DNA from: Paramecium pentaurelia
Taxonomy: Eukaryota; Ciliophora; Oligohymenophorea; Peniculida; Parameciidae
DNA length: 64,000 nt
Assembly (NCBI GenBank): GCA_905183005.1
Contig: CAJJDO010000162.1
Coordinates: 169,630-233,629 of the forward strand
Reading direction: 5' to 3'
Shown: in pieces, positions 60,891 to 64,000 of the stretch
Layout of the letters: the number at the start of each line of letters is the position of its first letter
Numbering within the stretch: position 1 is the stretch's first letter
The notes under the pieces: model-generated
Databases searched by the model: none
What the model was told of the DNA's origin: nothing
The model's input: the letters and a program-made list of their open reading frames with translations, nothing else
Made by a program: the position numbers and the translations under genes

Positions 60891-60891
60891 N
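60891..60891. other. assembly gap (single n)
   Basis: A single undetermined base between two identical 1,099-base blocks marks a scaffold join. Confidence 0.95.
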
Positions 60892-61990
60892 ACAATTAAT
60901 ATCTTATTTGTTAATATCCTAATAATATTTTATATCATCTTTGGTCTTTGTTCAAGAACTTACTGAGCAATCCCAATTTATTAACTGAACATTGCTTACC
61001 ATTTTTCAGAATTATTTTATCTTTAAGAAACAAAAATTGTAGAACTGAAATGGATTTCATTTTTATAAACTTCCTTCTATATAACATTCTTTAAATCAAC
61101 TATTTTAGATTTCTCATGTATGTTTTAATTTTATTGAAGATTTAAATTTCCTCAATTTTCTATTTAATGCAACTTTTTTAATGATGTATTTATTCTCAAG
61201 TTGATTTTTCTCTGACTTTCTGAACAATAAATTAAATATATATCATGATTATAGAGATAAATGATTGCAGAGAAGCTAAATTATTATGACTAATAATACA
61301 ATTTTGAAGTTTAAGAGGCTTTAAGATGTTTAGAAAAATATTTAGAGATTAGGGTTTAGGTAGAATGTCAATAATGAATTATTGCTGAATTTATATTTAT
61401 TTTCTCTTTGTGCTTTGTAAATATTACTCATAAAGAAGTTGAATTTAATAATTATGGTAATAAATCCAAATAATTCTCTTGGCTTTATTTAAAAATATAG
61501 AAAAGCATTAGTTTCACAAATCCAAAAAAAGTATTATATCTACTTTAAAAATTTTATTCCTTCACAAGATATTATTTTTCTCAAGAGTCTTAAATCATTA
61601 GATAATTGTATTAGATTAATTTTTTAATGAAACTATTGCTTTTGTTTTTCTTATTAGAGTACTTAGATTTTGCTCCATTACCAGCTGCTGATGCTAATGC
61701 AAAATTTTCTTAAAATGACCTTTATATTTTAAGAGAAGCATCTATTATTAGGGGAAATTACAAAGATGTAGCTTCGTAATTTAATGGAGCACTTCTATCT
61801 TCAGCAAGAAAAACTATTTTTTGGACACTAGGTATTGAAAATAGCCCTTTAAGAAATTTACTGTATTACTACCCTCCAGATCCAAATCTTCATTAAGGAC
61901 ATGTAGTTGCCAGACTCGGTGAATCAATAATAGTGGAATTTTTATAAGCATACGAAATTAATACTGTAAGGTTTTGGATGTGGGATAATG
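60892..61990. repeat. second copy of the 1,099-base duplication
   Basis: Repeats 59792-60890 exactly and continues without a break into the 3' part of the discoidin-like gene. Confidence 0.9.
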
Positions 61991-62304
61991 ATGATAGATA
62001 AACAGACATACAAGTATTAACAATAGCAGCTGACAGGAGGACTGAAAAATTCATTTATGATGGTAATGCCCAAGCTAAAATATTACCAATTTAAAAATCT
62101 TCTAGTGTTTTTATTTTAATAATTAAAAAAATAAATTGCATACATTTAGTGAAACTTGAATTTATTAATTTTAAAATGACTTTACATGTTGTAAAATTAT
62201 CTGATTAATTGGTTTCTGGATTGAAATTTTATAACAGAGGAGGGAATAGTTTAGACCATTAGTATATGTCGATCATCAAAATATAAGCCTTTTATGCTTT
62301 TTGA
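61454..62304 (+). CDS. discoidin (F5/8 type C)-like domain protein
   Basis: With one 50-nt intron (61608-61657) the frame is 266 aa ending in TGA. Residues about 65-230 look like a galactose-binding/discoidin-like beta-sandwich: ILREASIIRGNYKDVASQFN, LGESIIVEFLQAYEINTVRF, MWDNDDRQTDIQVLTIAADR, KFIYDGNA, and a closing IHLVKLEFI strand. BTBD9-type proteins carry a similar module after a BTB domain, but no BTB part is visible upstream. The protein may lack it, or an upstream exon is missing near the assembly join. The first exon (MVINPNNSLGF...) is less convincing than the second, and the intron is long for this genome. Confidence 0.5.
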
Positions 62305-62582
62305 TTATCTATATTCATTTATGTAACAATAATTTTCTGTCTAAGGAGAACTAATATTAGTAAAAAATTTTCTTTTTAGCACGTATGAATATTTAATTAT
62401 TTTCAATAAATAATATTTTATTAAAATCAACTTTGAGAATTAAATATTAACAATTGAAATTCTTTATTATAAACAAAAACAAAAGATTTTATTTACAAGA
62501 GTGAATAAGTAAAATTAACTGATTGTATTTCTTAAATTTTGTGGCAAATCGTCAGCATATTTTTTTAAGAGTAAATAAAGAG

Positions 62583-63083
62583 AATTATGTCTAGTCAGTC
62601 TGTTTCTCTCCTGATGGAAATACATTAGCTTCTGGTAGTTATGATTAGTCTATCCGTCTATGGGATGTCAAAACAGGATAATAAAAAGCCAAATTAGAGG
62701 GTCATACTAGTGTTGTCTACATCAGATTATAGATTTAAAGAAATTTAGGTTAAAAATACAAGATATCCTTTTTTAACACCCCTTTGCAGTAAAAGAATAT
62801 TATTTAAAATTTAGATACATCTAATATTATGGTTTACCCAGACTTCAATTTTTCAAGGTTTAAGAGAATTTTTAAAAAAAAACCGTTTCCTTTTAGGAGA
62901 ATTATTGGAGTAACACTTGATTAATTTAAAAACTAACCTATATTAGCCCTTAATTTAAATTTATTTTAATATACTTCTGGTGTCCAATATTTGTTGATAG
63001 AGTTCTATTTTTTAGTTTTTTCTTATTTAACAATCTTGAAGCATTACTAAAATGTAAATTAAATAGAACTTTTAGTTGCATGA
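62583..63083 (+). pseudogene. WD40-repeat gene fragment
   Basis: One near-perfect WD40 repeat is visible: VCFSPDGNTLASGSYDQSIR, LWDVKTGQQKAKLEGHTS. Neither neighbouring repeat is present. The frame then runs on through AT-driven sequence to TGA at 63081. No ATG fits upstream in frame. A single repeat cannot form a propeller, so this is most likely a remnant or a transposed piece of a multi-repeat WD40 gene. Confidence 0.6.
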
Positions 63084-64000
63084 ATGCAATAATATCTTAA
63101 TTCTTTGTATACTGTTTTTTTGGTATTATTCTTATCATAACCAAGCATTTTCTATCAATTTATATTTCGAATGTGAATTGTATAAGATTTATAAAGTATA
63201 TTCTACAACTAAATCTTTCAGCATTTATCATTTCTAAGTTTTTTAATCTTCTTATTTCTTGAGAGTCATTATATTCTAATATTCATAAAATAATATTTTT
63301 CTCAACTCATATTTAATTAACAGTAATACTATTATTTTTTATTAAATTGATTTTATAACTTTTTAATTTTAACAATATTATTGAAAAACTTTTATTAGTA
63401 AAATACTTATTTTGGAAATTTAAGAGAAAATACCCATTCATTTAAGTGTGACTAATATTAATGCTTTTTTATATATTTAAATAATTAATCGTTCAATTTA
63501 TCTTAAGTGGCTGTTATAGAGAAGATAAATTTTATTAAGATTGTTCATTGTGTTTAACAAATACCAATAAATATTTCCTTTTTAATTCTACAATTTAGGT
63601 GCAATTTCTGAATTTAATTGTAAAATATAACCATTTAATGAGTTTTTAAAGACTTAAGGGATATTATTTTTGAATAGATATTGTTGGAGAAGATATCATT
63701 ATTTCCTTAAATCTTAGTAATTACAAAATTATAATATTTTTTAATATGTTTTCAAAGTTTTATAATATCTTATCAATTAACAGGTGATTGATAAATTATC
63801 TTGAATTGAGAGTAAAGTTAAAATTAATCAATATCATATTGTTTTAACTTTGTTATATAGTTTAGATTATATTCTAAGATTAACTTTATTTTTTTAATTC
63901 TTGTCATATCTTTTTTATTATTATCTTTTTTATTAAATATATCTTTTACTATTTATAAATTAATTTTACAAAATTCTTAATTATATCTATTAAGACTTAT
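63084..64000. other. AT-rich, nothing recognised
   Basis: Low-complexity A/T DNA to the window end. No gene, telomeric repeat or RNA is visible. Confidence 0.6.

Noticed and set aside
1..64000. Germline (micronuclear) contig with internal eliminated sequences
   Set aside because: Nearly all genes are uninterrupted except for normal tiny introns, as expected for somatic DNA. The gene-poor right end leaves some doubt there.
1..64000. CRISPR arrays, operons, riboswitches
   Set aside because: Eukaryotic gene structure throughout. No spaced short direct repeats or bacterial signals seen.

Overview
The window reads as somatic (macronuclear-type) DNA of a ciliate, most like Paramecium. In gene after gene the reading frame runs through many TAA and TAG codons at positions where Gln fits, and the frame ends only at TGA. 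The frames are cut by tiny GT...AG introns, mostly 22-31 bases, which restore recognisable protein families exactly. Tetrahymena has the same code but much longer introns, and Stentor uses the standard code, so Paramecium or a close relative is the best fit. The DNA is very AT-rich by eye. Because only TGA stops translation, open frames of 100-150 codons can occur by chance, so length alone was not taken as proof of a gene.

Layout. 0-4.4 kb: a small ORF and a Rieske sterol desaturase. 4.5-10.1 kb, minus strand: an F-BAR protein, a La-related Gln-rich protein, an acylated macro-domain-like protein, and a TBCC (RP2-like) protein carrying a clathrin-light-chain-like tail. 10.5-14.5 kb: an MST/STE20 kinase, a NUFIP-like protein and a PHD-PHD-SET methyltransferase (TXR1/ATXR5-6 type). 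15.1-18 kb: tRNA-Pro(AGG), a RING protein and a PAP2-fold protein without its catalytic histidines. 19-28.8 kb: an orphan gene, APC3/CDC27, a small protein, a long coiled-coil protein whose 3' end is duplicated around an assembly gap, and a PHO80-type cyclin. 29.5-32 kb: two small MGC proteins and a secreted Kazal-type protein. 32.1-41.3 kb, minus: a VHS-like coiled-coil protein, a very large armadillo-type (rotatin-like) protein and a PEX3-like protein. 41.4-50.2 kb: a disordered protein, an MGC protein, two Myb paralogues and a TFIIB-like protein. 51.5-56.1 kb: Nop16, small ORFs, an MGSVC protein, nucleostemin, an unknown and a CDK. 56.2-64 kb is gene-poor, with a discoidin-like gene, a WD40 fragment, an inverted-repeat element and a second assembly duplication.

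Themes. Several genes serve ribosome and snoRNP biogenesis (Nop16, nucleostemin, NUFIP) and the cell cycle (CDC27, CDK, cyclin). Others serve membrane traffic and cilia (F-BAR, VHS protein, clathrin-light-chain/TBCC fusion, rotatin-like). There is no operon-like logic, but genes are tightly packed: several neighbours lie within 10-50 bases. At least five encoded proteins start with Met-Gly and nearby Cys, as expected for N-myristoylated and palmitoylated proteins.

The two places with a single n are each flanked by exact copies (1,060 and 1,099 bases). They are most simply unmerged contig overlaps rather than biological repeats. No wholly new multi-gene system is evident. The most unusual items are the TBCC plus clathrin-light-chain fusion, the degenerate PAP2 and macro proteins, and the set of small MGC proteins.
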